A stretch of DNA of 38,909 nt from the NCBI GenBank assembly GCA_050260055.1, contig JBLNBO010000028.1, forward strand, positions 1 to 38,909, given 5' to 3'. Positions 1-9,269 of this stretch are shown here, one piece after another. Each line of letters begins with the position of its first letter. Position 1 is the stretch's first letter. Source of the DNA: JBLMYQ01 sp050260055 (GTDB taxonomy: Bacteria > Bacillota > Clostridia > Acetivibrionales > UBA4821). The notes below the pieces were generated by a model. That model ran no database searches and was not told the origin of the DNA. It worked only from the letters and a program-made list of their open reading frames with translations. Both the position numbers and the translations under genes were made by a program.

Positions 1-2
1 GC

Positions 3-632
3 ATAAATCATTGGCATAAAACAACATACAGCGAAAATAAAATATGGACTGCAAAAAGCAGGCACTTAAAAGAACTAAAAAGAATTTTTGATATGCAAAA
101 GGTTAAATACGATAAGAGTATCGAAATAAAAGGCATTTCAGATTCTCCTGCAAAAATAATGTATTCAGAATTATTAAAACATGAATCAAATTTAAAAATC
201 CTAGATATAGATAACTGGTTTAATATAGACACTTTCATAAGAAATTACTGCAATAATAAGAATAGTGCATTCTATATTGACAGAACAGAAGATTTTCCAA
301 AGATTGATGAAGTAGTTGAGGTTATTAAAAAATCAGGAGGCCTTGCCTTTATTGCTCATATCTATATGTATGGAGTTGAAGATAATATTGAGTTTTTAAA
401 TTCGATTATCAAAGACTTAAAGTTAGATGGTGTTGAATGTTATTATTCTACCTTTAACAATGAACAAACCCAGTTTTTAATAAATTATTGCAATGAAAAT
501 AACCTATATATTTCAGGGGGAAGCGATTATCACGGCACTGTTACTAAATCAGAAATTGATTTGGGTATTGGGAGAGGAACCTTGAATGTTCCATCTGAAA
601 TAATAAGTCCGTGGGGGGAATATCTGGCCTGA
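3..632 (+). CDS. PHP-domain metal-dependent phosphoesterase, 3' part only
   Basis: The reading frame is open from the first bases of the window, so the gene begins upstream and only the last ~209 codons are present. Two C-terminal PHP motifs are visible: a GGLAFIAH segment (about 337-360), matching the motif with a metal-binding His after a glycine pair, and GGSDYHG (about 517-537), matching the DxH metal-binding motif. The N-terminal HxH motif would lie outside the window. PHP proteins are metal-dependent phosphoesterases acting on nucleotides, sugar phosphates or histidinol phosphate; the exact substrate cannot be told. The sequence is very AT-rich, unlike the hisS gene downstream. The family call is fairly safe, the function is open. 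Confidence 0.75.
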   Translation: MNHWHKTTYSENKIWTAKSRHLKELKRIFDMQKVKYDKSIEIKGISDSPAKIMYSELLKHESNLKILDIDNWFNIDTFIRNYCNNKNSAFYIDRTEDFPKIDEVVEVIKKSGGLAFIAHIYMYGVEDNIEFLNSIIKDLKLDGVECYYSTFNNEQTQFLINYCNENNLYISGGSDYHGTVTKSEIDLGIGRGTLNVPSEIISPWGEYLA

Positions 633-681
633 ACAAAGAAAACTCCTGCTTTCCATCGAATTAATCCCTTCCAGAATTGTA

Positions 682-711
682 TTGATTTTACTTATTTTTT
701 TGTGATATAAT
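682..711 (+). promoter_or_regulatory. Probable sigma-A promoter of hisS
   Basis: TTGATT (682-687) and TATAAT (706-711) are separated by 18 bases and lie about 80 bases before the hisS start codon. The leader is too short for a T-box, so tRNA-sensing control of this synthetase is not supported. Confidence 0.55.
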
Positions 712-793
712 TCATAAATACCAATAATTAAATATTAAAAATGTATTCAAATTCTTCTATATTATTATTTTATAATGAAGGGACGTGTAAAAG

Positions 794-2134
794 ATGGGTG
801 ATAACTTATTGAAAAATCCAAGAATGTCCGAAGAAAATACTCTAGATAGCGACGCTAAACTCCGCAACCCCAAAGGAACCATGGACTTTCTTCCTGATGA
901 ACAGTACTACCGCAATAATATAAAGCGGGTTCTGGAAAATACGTTTGAAAGCTATGGATTTCTGCCGTTGGAGACCCCCATACTTTGCTATTTTGATCTT
1001 CTGTCTTCAAAGTATGCAGGAGGCTCGGAAATTCTCAAAGAGGTTTACAAGTTGTCCGACCAAGGAGACAGAAAACTCGGTTTACGGTACGATCTTACAA
1101 TACCCTTTACCAAGGTTGTAGGAATGAATCCGAACCTACGTTTACCCTTCAAACGCTATGAAATTGCAAAGGTGTTTAGGGACGGCCCTGTCAAACTTGG
1201 CAGGAACAGAGAATTTACTCAATGCGATGTGGACGTTGTTGGGACAAGTTCACTATCTGCAGAAGCGGAACTCATGAATATGGCTGTTGATATTTTCGAG
1301 AAGCTGGAACTGGAAGTATATATTTCCTACAACAACCGGAAATTGCTTTCCGGCCTGCTCCAGGCATTGGGAATACCTTCTTGCGATATCAATCAGGTTA
1401 TTTTGTCCTTGGACAAGATTGAAAAGATTGGTAGAGAAGGTGTTAGAAATGAGCTGTTCAACCTGCTCTTATCCGATGAAACAATTGATGATTTGTTCAG
1501 TGTTTTAGATAACGGACTTGAGCAATTTTCAAGTTTTTCGGATCCGCTCTTCTTAGAAGGCTTGAAAGAGTTGAAAGAGTTGGAAGCTTTGCTGGATGCC
1601 GTTGAAATCACAAATAAAACACGGTTCAATCCCTTTCTTGCCAGAGGCCTGGAAATATACACCGGTACAGTCTTTGAGATTTATCTGGTTGATTCCAGCA
1701 GTCTTTCCAGCAGTCTGGGAGGCGGCGGACGGTATGACAATGCAATCGGAGGCTTATTGGAAAACGGGAACAAATATCCTGCTGTCGGAATTTCATTTGG
1801 CCTGGAACCGATTTATGTAGCCTTAACCCTTTCCGCCAAGCAGAAACGTTCCTCCCCAATAGATATATTGGTGATACCTATGAAGACTCCGGGAGAATCT
1901 TTAAAGATATGCAGAGAGTTACGGAAATCCGGTCTGATAATCAGCCTGGACACTTCGGAAAAGAAACTCAAGAAATCTTTAGATTTTGCCAGCAAGGAAG
2001 GTATCAAGTACACTATTGTGGTCGGGTCTTCCGAAATCGAATCGCAGTGCCTGAATTTGAAAAACATGGATACCGGCGAAGTAACAAGTATACCGATGAG
2101 TGAGTTGTCAAATATCAAAAGTTTCATAACGTAA
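794..2134 (+). CDS. hisS: Histidyl-tRNA synthetase (histidine--tRNA ligase)
   Basis: This class II aminoacyl-tRNA synthetase (446 aa) charges tRNA-His with histidine in the cytosol. Visible motifs are KGTMDFLP near residue 27, LRYDLTIPF (97-105), motif 2 with VFRDGPVKLGRNREF (127-141), the histidine-binding segment LARGLEIYTG (about 280-289) and motif 3 GGGGRYD (about 308), followed by an anticodon-binding domain. LRYDLTxPF and the RYEIAKVFRDGP pattern are more like eukaryotic/archaeal HisRS than the LRPEGT of most bacterial enzymes. The gene is visibly richer in G+C than its neighbours, consistent with transfer. The start ATG has a GAAGGGA ribosome binding site; the first ~25 residues are a poorly conserved extension. 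A HisZ-like regulatory role is less likely because both catalytic His motifs are present. Confidence 0.88.
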   Translation: MGDNLLKNPRMSEENTLDSDAKLRNPKGTMDFLPDEQYYRNNIKRVLENTFESYGFLPLETPILCYFDLLSSKYAGGSEILKEVYKLSDQGDRKLGLRYDLTIPFTKVVGMNPNLRLPFKRYEIAKVFRDGPVKLGRNREFTQCDVDVVGTSSLSAEAELMNMAVDIFEKLELEVYISYNNRKLLSGLLQALGIPSCDINQVILSLDKIEKIGREGVRNELFNLLLSDETIDDLFSVLDNGLEQFSSFSDPLFLEGLKELKELEALLDAVEITNKTRFNPFLARGLEIYTGTVFEIYLVDSSSLSSSLGGGGRYDNAIGGLLENGNKYPAVGISFGLEPIYVALTLSAKQKRSSPIDILVIPMKTPGESLKICRELRKSGLIISLDTSEKKLKKSLDFASKEGIKYTIVVGSSEIESQCLNLKNMDTGEVTSIPMSELSNIKSFIT

Positions 2135-2141
2135 TCATATT

Positions 2142-2177
2142 AAATAAAAAATCCCCTTTTTAGGGGATTTTTTATTT
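2142..2177. terminator. Bidirectional Rho-independent terminator
   Basis: A perfect 15-bp stem (AAATAAAAAATCCCC with its complement) around a six-base loop sits between the convergent hisS and deacetylase genes. It carries A- and T-runs on both sides, so it can serve both strands. Confidence 0.9.
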
Positions 2178-2187
2178 AGCTTTAAGC

Positions 2188-2868
2188 TTATAAATGTGAA
2201 AAATACAATTCATATGCTTCAGCCAACTTTTTGCCTGACTGGCCTCCTCGAAAAATACAGATTGATTTTATTAGCTCCTCATCGAAATAGTATCCGGCTG
2301 TTTGACTTATCTGGCTTTTATATTCCTTTATAGCATCTATCTTTTTGGCTAAATCATCCATATCTATTTCAATATAAGTATTGGGTAAAAAGTGATAACA
2401 GCTTCTGATAATCTCATAACCTAGGCAGTTTACATTCCTAAATACCCGGATACCTTCATCATGAAGGGTTTTATGGTCTTGATGTATATCATTTTGAGAT
2501 GGGAAGAAAACATAGTTAGGAATGATTGAATCCCTTAACTCCAGTAATATTTCCCTGATATTCTGAGCATATGACTGAAATAGCTGTGCAGGTATATCTT
2601 TTATTATTACATTTTCATTTTTGATTCCAAGCTTTTCTATTGCTCTATATGCTTCATCCAAATCTCTTTTTATAGTAACTTTACCTTCCGACGATTTGTT
2701 AAAGTTTGAAAGCGTGCAGTAAAATATATTATCTTTTAGCCCTATTGCAGTAAGTCTTGCAATCAAACCACCACAGCCATATTCAATATCATCCAAATGG
2801 CATCCAAGGAACAATATATTTCCTTTACTAAAATAGTTATAGAGATTTTTGGTATCAATTTTATCCAT
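2188..2868 (-). CDS. PIG-L/LmbE family deacetylase
   Basis: This 226-aa protein has the zinc-binding signature of the LmbE/PIG-L family: GCHLDDIEYG near residues 22-31 (the AHPDDE-like motif) and NDIHQDH near residue 125. Known members remove N-acetyl groups from N-acetylglucosamine-type sugars (GlcNAc-PI, mycothiol and bacillithiol precursors, lincomycin-type metabolites). It is the last gene of the eight-gene minus-strand operon, 39 bases after the acyltransferase gene, with ribosome binding site GAGGA. The pairing with a sugar acyltransferase and a nucleotide-sugar dehydrogenase suggests de-N-acetylation of a sugar. The substrate is inferred, the family is clear. Confidence 0.85.
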   Translation of the reverse strand: MDKIDTKNLYNYFSKGNILFLGCHLDDIEYGCGGLIARLTAIGLKDNIFYCTLSNFNKSSEGKVTIKRDLDEAYRAIEKLGIKNENVIIKDIPAQLFQSYAQNIREILLELRDSIIPNYVFFPSQNDIHQDHKTLHDEGIRVFRNVNCLGYEIIRSCYHFLPNTYIEIDMDDLAKKIDAIKEYKSQISQTAGYYFDEELIKSICIFRGGQSGKKLAEAYELYFSHL

Positions 2869-2907
2869 AATTTTTCCTCACATTGATTTTTATGCTTCAA
2901 TATTATC

Positions 2908-4008
2908 TTATTCTAATTCTATCCCAGCCTTCACTAACCCATTATAACTTAGGAGTTTGGGTTTGTAATTAATCATTCTTAATATAATCCCTTTTCTTCT
3001 AAATTCATCTCTAATCTTTTCACTGATATCATTTGAAGTCCCGGTGATTGTTGAATTGCCTAAGTTTATACCAGTGTTTTTGCTGTTTAACTTAATATTT
3101 CCGTCCAAGTATATACAAATAATACTTTTATCCTGATGCTGTTGTTCTACAGCGCTAATAATTTCTTCATTAATTGAGAACGAAAGCAATACAGCAATTT
3201 CATTTTTCACAAATATAGTATAATTGTTTTCTGTTACTGTACAATCCGGTAGTATATTTAATATTATTCCTTTAAGAATATTTAGCTTCTCATCATCATT
3301 CTTGGGTAAAACCTTACTAATAAGCTTTGCAGGAATACCGGCATAGAAACTGTTTTCATCCAACATTCCCTTAGCCAATGCTCCCGCCCCTACCGTCACT
3401 CCTTTTTTAATTATTGTTCCGGGAATTACTATTACTCTTGAATATAAGGAAACATTAGTATCAATTTCTACTCTTTCTTCTGAAACCGGATAACCCTCCA
3501 ATATGCTCTGTCCATTGCCTGAGCTATGTGTAAATATCATGCAATCCATTCCTACACCTGTCTTACCTTTGATTTTTATAGCTTGGCATACGTTAAAATG
3601 AGCATTTTTGCCTACATGGGTATAAGAACCTATCCTTAGCTTGGAGGTCTTTTTCTGCCATCCGCCGCCGCCGACTTCTACATTTTCATTACACCAAAAA
3701 TCCCGGCCAATCTTTATACAATTGGCTTTAAAAATACAGTTACGACTTAGTTTTCCTCGTTTCATCATCAAAAATCTTTCTGTATGTATATTCACATTCG
3801 GAAATATTACACAATTTTCTCCAAGAATAATGGTTTTGCTTTGTATTATTACGTTTCTTCCTATATATGTATTTTTGCCGATAATAACCTTATTCCCTTC
3901 GATTTTGCTTCCATGTTCAATATATACACCATTGCCTATGCTGTAGCCTTTAATCCTATATATGCTTATTTTGATAATTGAAACGAGATTTCGGAATAAT
4001 TTATTCAT
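2908..4008 (-). CDS. Left-handed beta-helix (hexapeptide-repeat) acyltransferase with extra C-terminal domain
   Basis: Residues ~20-235 show repeated hexapeptides of the [LIV]-G-x4 type (IGKNTYIGRNVII, LGENCVIFPNV, IGRDFWCNENVEV, VGAGALAKG) and end in the usual AGIPAKLI motif of sugar O- or N-acetyltransferases such as WbbJ/LacA relatives. The remaining ~130 residues (about 236-366) form a separate domain that I do not recognise. The start has a strong AGGTGAGG ribosome binding site. It lies 17 bases after the nucleotide-sugar dehydrogenase in the operon. It probably uses acetyl-CoA or a related acyl donor on a sugar, possibly the one oxidised by the dehydrogenase; this is inferred from context. 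Confidence 0.8.
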   Translation of the reverse strand: MNKLFRNLVSIIKISIYRIKGYSIGNGVYIEHGSKIEGNKVIIGKNTYIGRNVIIQSKTIILGENCVIFPNVNIHTERFLMMKRGKLSRNCIFKANCIKIGRDFWCNENVEVGGGGWQKKTSKLRIGSYTHVGKNAHFNVCQAIKIKGKTGVGMDCMIFTHSSGNGQSILEGYPVSEERVEIDTNVSLYSRVIVIPGTIIKKGVTVGAGALAKGMLDENSFYAGIPAKLISKVLPKNDDEKLNILKGIILNILPDCTVTENNYTIFVKNEIAVLLSFSINEEIISAVEQQHQDKSIICIYLDGNIKLNSKNTGINLGNSTITGTSNDISEKIRDEFRRKGIILRMINYKPKLLSYNGLVKAGIELE

Positions 4009-4025
4009 GTTCCCTCACCTGATAA

Positions 4026-5357
4026 CTAAATCCAATTTTTTGCTCCTGCAAGTTTATACTCAATCCCTAGGTTCTTAAGCTCTTCAAAATCCTCCCACAT
4101 ACCGGTGTTGTCAAATATCACCTTGCATTTTGAGAGATTCGCTATTATCTTCTTCCTATCAATTAATTTGTAATTTCTATGAGCTGAAATTATTATTATG
4201 GCATCAAATTGGTTATAAGACTGCATATCAAATTCATTAAAGTAATCTACTTTAAATCTAGCCTTTATCTCTTCCTCGCTATAATAGCAGTCATTTAGCT
4301 TTATATTAATCCCTTTTTCTTTTAAATACTTTAAAATTCTTACTGCAGGACTGAGTTTATCAACTTTAATATCTTCTTTATATGATACTCCAAGTATACC
4401 GACATTTTTAACATTCCATTTCATTATTGTTCCGCAAATTTGTTCCAAAAGGTTTTCTTCAAAATCCACTGTATTTTTCAACAGTGTAAGGATTTCCGGC
4501 TTTGATGAACCTTCCAGTAAATATTTGCTTGAAAGCGGAATACAATAACCTCCAGTTCCGAAGGACGGGTAATAAGTATTCATATTCCACTTTGTACCTG
4601 CAAGCACCAGAACCTCTCTCATATTCAGATGCGGAAATGCCAAGGCTAACTGATTTGCCAAAGCAATATCAACATGCCTGAAGGCATTTTCTACAGTTTT
4701 TACTATCTCTGCATGCCTATAATCCGATGCTTCAACAAGGTTTCTGCAAATAATGGATAGCACATCCTTCATAACCTTATTTGCTTCCTCTGAGTTGCCG
4801 CCGTAAACCCTGCTGAGGTTCTCCATATTTTTATCCCCGCTCATGAACCAATCGCGTCTAGGGGATACACCAAAATGGACCTTTTTATTTATTATCTTGC
4901 TAATTAGTCTTTCTTCAATCTTTTCTGCACTTCCCGGTGTCAGTGTAGATTCTATAATTATTAATGTCTCATCCGATTCGGTATCATTTTCTAAATGCGC
5001 AATTTTATCAGCAACATCAAAAACTGCATCCATATTAGGTATGCCATCTTTTTCTGTAGGAACGCATATTAAATGAAAAAGTATATTTTCATTTTTAAGT
5101 ACCTGCCAATCAGTTGAAACTGAGAAGACTCCTTTTTCTATCAAATAAGAATAATCAAACCCTAACCAATAATCAAATTCATTAAGATGCATGTTATTAT
5201 TCATAATTGAATTGACAACATTAGGATTAATATCAATTGCAATGCTGTTTATACCATTTTTGCCCCACAAGCAAAGATTTGAAAATCCGATATAACCAGC
5301 TCCCCAAACTGCTATTTTGCACTCTTGATTTTTCAGCATCTCTTTATAGTTTTTCAT
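4026..5357 (-). CDS. Nucleotide-sugar 6-dehydrogenase (UDP-glucose/UDP-ManNAc dehydrogenase family)
   Basis: This 443-aa NAD-dependent enzyme class oxidises the C6 hydroxyl of a nucleotide sugar to the uronic acid. An N-terminal Rossmann motif is present (AVWGAGYIGFSN, about residues 17-28), followed by a catalytic-cysteine segment GTGGYCIPLS (Cys near 270), closer to the GGHCIP form of WecC-type UDP-N-acetylmannosamine dehydrogenases than to the GGSCFPKD of UDP-glucose dehydrogenases. The C-terminal UDP-binding segment GVSYKEDIKVDKLSPA deviates from the canonical D-x-R-x-SP pattern (Lys-Leu in place of the usual residues before Ser-Pro), suggesting an unusual nucleotide sugar. Ribosome binding site GGGAGATG; 21 bases after the amidohydrolase gene. 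Confidence 0.85.
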   Translation of the reverse strand: MKNYKEMLKNQECKIAVWGAGYIGFSNLCLWGKNGINSIAIDINPNVVNSIMNNNMHLNEFDYWLGFDYSYLIEKGVFSVSTDWQVLKNENILFHLICVPTEKDGIPNMDAVFDVADKIAHLENDTESDETLIIIESTLTPGSAEKIEERLISKIINKKVHFGVSPRRDWFMSGDKNMENLSRVYGGNSEEANKVMKDVLSIICRNLVEASDYRHAEIVKTVENAFRHVDIALANQLALAFPHLNMREVLVLAGTKWNMNTYYPSFGTGGYCIPLSSKYLLEGSSKPEILTLLKNTVDFEENLLEQICGTIMKWNVKNVGILGVSYKEDIKVDKLSPAVRILKYLKEKGINIKLNDCYYSEEEIKARFKVDYFNEFDMQSYNQFDAIIIISAHRNYKLIDRKKIIANLSKCKVIFDNTGMWEDFEELKNLGIEYKLAGAKNWI

Positions 5358-5378
5358 AAGTTTTCATCTCCCTATAGA

Positions 5379-6782
5379 CTAAAAGCATTGAACAAACATT
5401 CCATTTGGCCCTCTTAGCAATTCCCCTTCCTCAATAACTGTTTCACCGTTAACTATCAAGGTTTGAGGCCTTCCATAAAGGGTTTCGCCAAAGTGTATAG
5501 AAATGTCTTTGTTTCTGCCATGATAGAATTTTTCATCAACAACATAAGGCTTGTCTATATCCAATATCACCAAATCAGCATCGCTTCCGGGAGCAATACA
5601 GCCTTTTCGCGGGAATAGCCCAAATCTCTTCGCATTGTTTTCGCAGCAAATCTTTACAAGACCTTGAATATCTATCTTGCCTTCCTTAACTCCATATGTT
5701 ACAAGCACCGGCAGCCAATGTTCCATAACATTAGATATTCCGGGTGGAGGATTCCAAATCGAACCAAACTTACCTCCTCCTTTTTCCTTTTCCTCTCTTG
5801 TATAACAACAGTGATCAGAAGAAATATGTTCTATTGTTCCATCTTTAATACCTTTCCAAAGTTCCTCAATCTCTTTTTGTGAACGCAAAGGCGGAACAAA
5901 CTTCCCCCAAACTCCTATTTCATCATTCTTTTCATAAGGTACTGCAATAGTGTGGGGAACCATCTCAGCTGATATATTAGCCCCTAATTTCTTATATTTT
6001 TTTATGATTTCCAATGATTCTTTAGTGCTGATATGGACAAAATGAAGAGGAAGGTTAAATTCCAAAGCAAGACGGGCAGCAAATTCTACTCTTAAATATT
6101 CACAAAAATTTGGCCTTGCATCAGCCCATGCCTTAAGACCGTCTTGTCCGCTTTCCTTTATTTTATCTATATAATAATTGTAGATACCGCTGTCTTCTGC
6201 ATGAATCATAGCAACTGCAGAAGAACCTATTTGGGCAATTTTTTCAAAGGATTCGCATAAAAGCTCTTCTTCACAGCAGTTCAAGCCGATTTTTTCTCCC
6301 TCAATTCCTTTAAAGGCTGTGAAAAAGTGTTTGAACCCTCTGACACCAATTTCGAAAAGGGTCTGGATTTCTTCGATATGTTTCTTGTTTTGAATTACAG
6401 CAGTAAATCCATAATTCGAATAAGATTTTGTTTTCGCCCAATCTCTTAATTCTCTGAGCATAGGCGTATATTCGTCTTTACTGCAAAGCATTACAAGTAT
6501 TGTAGTAACCCCACCGTAAATTGCTCCGCATGTTTCGGGTTCCCATTCTTCTTTTATTGCATTGATAACATCCTTAGGATTTCTTAGACCAAAATGCATA
6601 TGGGGATCAACTAATCCGGGAATAATATACCTTCCTTTGGCATCTATATGCTTTTTCGCAGTAATGCCATCAGTTTGGCTTCCAAGACCTGATATTCTTC
6701 CATCATTAACTAGGATACTGGTTTCTAAAATGCCATTCGGCGTTACCACCTTGCCATTTTTTATCAATATATCAGCATTCAT
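5379..6782 (-). CDS. Hydantoinase/dihydropyrimidinase-like cyclic amidohydrolase
   Basis: This is a full-length (467 aa) amidohydrolase-superfamily enzyme. The metal ligands are all visible: His61 and His63 in DPHMHFG, the probable carbamylated Lys151 in GVRGFKHFF, His194 in MIHAED, His250 in FVHIST and Asp323 in SSDHCC. The C-terminal GCIAPGSDADLVILD segment is typical of hydantoinases, allantoinases and dihydroorotases. The family hydrolyses cyclic amides such as hydantoins and dihydropyrimidines. It is encoded between an AMP-forming ligase and a nucleotide-sugar dehydrogenase, not among pyrimidine genes, so the natural substrate is unclear. The ABC importer upstream might deliver it. Ribosome binding site AGGGGGAG at a long spacing. 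Confidence 0.85.
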   Translation of the reverse strand: MNADILIKNGKVVTPNGILETSILVNDGRISGLGSQTDGITAKKHIDAKGRYIIPGLVDPHMHFGLRNPKDVINAIKEEWEPETCGAIYGGVTTILVMLCSKDEYTPMLRELRDWAKTKSYSNYGFTAVIQNKKHIEEIQTLFEIGVRGFKHFFTAFKGIEGEKIGLNCCEEELLCESFEKIAQIGSSAVAMIHAEDSGIYNYYIDKIKESGQDGLKAWADARPNFCEYLRVEFAARLALEFNLPLHFVHISTKESLEIIKKYKKLGANISAEMVPHTIAVPYEKNDEIGVWGKFVPPLRSQKEIEELWKGIKDGTIEHISSDHCCYTREEKEKGGGKFGSIWNPPPGISNVMEHWLPVLVTYGVKEGKIDIQGLVKICCENNAKRFGLFPRKGCIAPGSDADLVILDIDKPYVVDEKFYHGRNKDISIHFGETLYGRPQTLIVNGETVIEEGELLRGPNGMFVQCF

Positions 6783-6805
6783 TCTTATTTAACTCCCCCT
6801 AATAA

Positions 6806-8224
6806 TTAATCTCTATATTCAAATCTCTTTACCTTACCAGACTGGGTTTTTGAAATGCTCTCAACAAATTCAACTTCCCGTGGAATTTTATAAGATTCAA
6901 GATAGCCTTTCAGAAAATCGTTAATTTTTTCTTTGGTTACACTGTTATCAGCAGGAACAATAACCGTTTTAATGACTTGTCCGTAAATTCCGTGCTTTTT
7001 GCCTACAACTACAGCCTCTTTTGCATATCCGCTTTTTAATATGAAGCTTTCAATTTCAACAGGTGATATTTTTATGCCATTATATACAATGATGTCCTTT
7101 TCTCTTCCCTTGTAAAAAATAAAGCCATTATTATCCCTGTATGCAATATCTCCGGTATGGAAATACCCTTCATTGTCTAAAATCTTAGAACTTTCTCCTA
7201 TGTAAGATTCAATTACACATGGGCTTTTTATTAATATTTCGCCTTCCTGGCCAATTCCTGCTTCCCTATTACCAGCCAAAATTTTAATACTGGAAATATT
7301 AGTAGGCTTTCCTATAGAGTATAATTCGTTTCTCTTTTCAAAAATCTTTATTGGATTGAGAATAATATCCGCAGCAGATGTTTCGGTACATCCATATACA
7401 TTTGTATATAAAGTATTAGGAAATACCTCTGCCAACTGTGTTATGGTTTGAGAATCAATATAGTCTCCTCCAACAATCAACAGCCGAAGGTCATATTTTT
7501 CTAGATGAGGCATCAGTCCTCTAATAATTGAAGGAGTTGAAGAAAAAGTGGTTATTTTATTTCCCTTAAGAATACTCGCTGTATCATTTACGGAAAAGCT
7601 GTTAAAAACCACTGTACATTTTTTGTAAAGATGAAGAAGAGTAACCCATAATGATTGTATGAAGCATAATGGAGTAACAAGCAGGTTAACATCCTCTTCA
7701 TTGAGTTTTATATTATAGTCGATTACCTGAAGTTTAAGATCAATAAAATCTATTGGAAGCCTTGCAAATTTAGGCTTTCCACCTGTCGTACCTGAAGTCA
7801 TAAATATAAACGACCCGTCTTCGATTAATTTTAAGCTGTCAGTTTTTTCTACTATAACATTCTGGTTAAAGATTAACGGCTTAATTTTTGAATTGCTGTT
7901 AAACAAATATAAGTGTTTTTCATCGGTCACAACAAGAAGATTATCAAGCTTTTCCATTAAGCTTTCAACAGAATTTGATTGTATTTTTTCGTACATAAGT
8001 ATAACTGAGCATCCTATCTTAATAGAAGCAATAGCAGTAAGAAAATAGTCAATGCCCGAGTTTAAGCAAACAGCAATATTTGAACAGCCATCAAATAATT
8101 CGCTTTTCAGCCAATTAGCAATGGCATCAATTTGTTTATTCATTTGCTCATAAGTAATCTGTCTGTCTTTCTCGCACAAAGCTATTTTCTTACTATTATT
8201 TCTCAGAATACTTTCTATAACCAT
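6806..8224 (-). CDS. AMP-forming acyl/aryl ligase (ANL superfamily)
   Basis: This 472-aa enzyme has the ANL core motifs: FMTSGTTGGKPK (141-152, phosphate loop A3), a YGCTETS-type A5 segment, HTGDIAYRD and GREKDIIVYNGIKISPVEIE (A7-A8), and a C-terminal KTQSGKVKR with the catalytic lysine near residue 464. Such enzymes adenylate a carboxylate and usually transfer it to CoA or a carrier-protein thiol. No carrier protein or condensation domain is nearby, so a CoA ligase is the simplest reading. It starts four bases after the binding-protein stop codon, showing translational coupling with the importer. The acid activated may be the imported compound; that is inference. Confidence 0.85.
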   Translation of the reverse strand: MVIESILRNNSKKIALCEKDRQITYEQMNKQIDAIANWLKSELFDGCSNIAVCLNSGIDYFLTAIASIKIGCSVILMYEKIQSNSVESLMEKLDNLLVVTDEKHLYLFNSNSKIKPLIFNQNVIVEKTDSLKLIEDGSFIFMTSGTTGGKPKFARLPIDFIDLKLQVIDYNIKLNEEDVNLLVTPLCFIQSLWVTLLHLYKKCTVVFNSFSVNDTASILKGNKITTFSSTPSIIRGLMPHLEKYDLRLLIVGGDYIDSQTITQLAEVFPNTLYTNVYGCTETSAADIILNPIKIFEKRNELYSIGKPTNISSIKILAGNREAGIGQEGEILIKSPCVIESYIGESSKILDNEGYFHTGDIAYRDNNGFIFYKGREKDIIVYNGIKISPVEIESFILKSGYAKEAVVVGKKHGIYGQVIKTVIVPADNSVTKEKINDFLKGYLESYKIPREVEFVESISKTQSGKVKRFEYRD

Positions 8225-8228
8225 TATT

Positions 8229-9269
8229 CTAATGGCCTTCTTTCTTAATTTGCTCTAAGGCCTGCTGTAAAAGATTATTGTTCACATAATCTTTCATTAC
8301 AGGTTTTACTTTAATCATTTTATTCTTATATGCAAATTCAACTCCATCTTCCATCATCTTAATGTTATCTTGATTTATAAGAAGGTCTATGTCTTTGATA
8401 TCCTTTATAGCTATATTCTTTTCATATGACGATACTACATTAAGAATAGAAGGATCAAACTGTATCCTTGCTTCTTCAACAAACCATGTGTTTGCCTGTG
8501 CTTGATTCTTTATAAATTCATAGTATGATTTTACATATGCTTTCATGAAGGCTGTCGCTTTATCAGGATTCTTTGCAATAAAATCATCAGACATATACAC
8601 TACAGCCAAGCCAACATCTTGCTTCAATACTTTTGCTAAACCCTTGCTTTCAAATACTGCTACATTGGGATCCCAGCTAGCCATGGCATTTACATTACCC
8701 TTCCACAGCTTTTTATCTCCGGCGTTTATAACCCCTGCCTGTTCTGCAATATCCATATTGATTATTTTCAAGTCTTTTTCAGGATCTAACCCGGCTTTAA
8801 TAAGCATATCCAATACTATTCTATGGGTAGTAGAGCCAAAAGGAATAGCTAAAGTCTTACCCTTTAAGTCGGATAATTTTTCAATGCCTGATTCTGGTGG
8901 AACTATAATCGCACCTCTAAAATCCATAAGGCGTGAAACAATTTTATATTTTCCCCCTTTTGCAATCAAGCTGATAACAGGTTGATCTGCAGCAAAACCT
9001 ACATCAATATTTCCTGCCAATGCAGCTTCGCTTAATGGCGCTCCATATGTAAAACCTTTAAAATCGCCTTTTAAACCATTCTCTTCTAAAAACTTGCTGT
9101 GCTTTAACTCTTGAACTATTTGACCCTGAGTTGCCCATGCAACCTGCCAGCCTATCCTTATTGGAACCAACTTACTGCCTGGCTGTTCAGATACTGTTGT
9201 TTTTGCACAGCCAATAACCCCTAAACTCAGAACCATCATTAAGAAGAATACTATAATACCTTTTTTCAT
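8229..9269 (-). CDS. ABC transporter substrate-binding lipoprotein (NitT/TauT, SsuA/NMT1-like)
   Basis: The N-terminus is a lipoprotein signal peptide with lipobox LGVIGC (Cys21), so the mature protein should be anchored outside the membrane. The body (IRIGWQVAWATQGQIVQE near residue 37; PLSEAALAGNIDVGFAADQP; LKGKTLAIPFGSTTH) is typical of periplasmic-binding proteins for sulfonates, taurine, nitrate or thiamine precursors. It starts directly at the ATPase stop codon (TAA-ATG) with GGGAGA as ribosome binding site. Ligand specificity cannot be read from sequence; the operon enzymes hint at a small acid, amide or heterocycle rather than sulfonate, as no monooxygenase genes are present. Confidence 0.88.
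   Translation of the reverse strand: MKKGIIVFFLMMVLSLGVIGCAKTTVSEQPGSKLVPIRIGWQVAWATQGQIVQELKHSKFLEENGLKGDFKGFTYGAPLSEAALAGNIDVGFAADQPVISLIAKGGKYKIVSRLMDFRGAIIVPPESGIEKLSDLKGKTLAIPFGSTTHRIVLDMLIKAGLDPEKDLKIINMDIAEQAGVINAGDKKLWKGNVNAMASWDPNVAVFESKGLAKVLKQDVGLAVVYMSDDFIAKNPDKATAFMKAYVKSYYEFIKNQAQANTWFVEEARIQFDPSILNVVSSYEKNIAIKDIKDIDLLINQDNIKMMEDGVEFAYKNKMIKVKPVMKDYVNNNLLQQALEQIKKEGH

Noticed and set aside
633..793. Possible T-box leader before hisS
   Set aside because: Only ~160 bases separate the genes, with no T-box sequence, specifier loop or antiterminator hairpin.
1287..2127. Several open frames in other frames within hisS
   Set aside because: They overlap a well-conserved gene completely and lack ribosome binding sites; a by-product of its higher G+C content.
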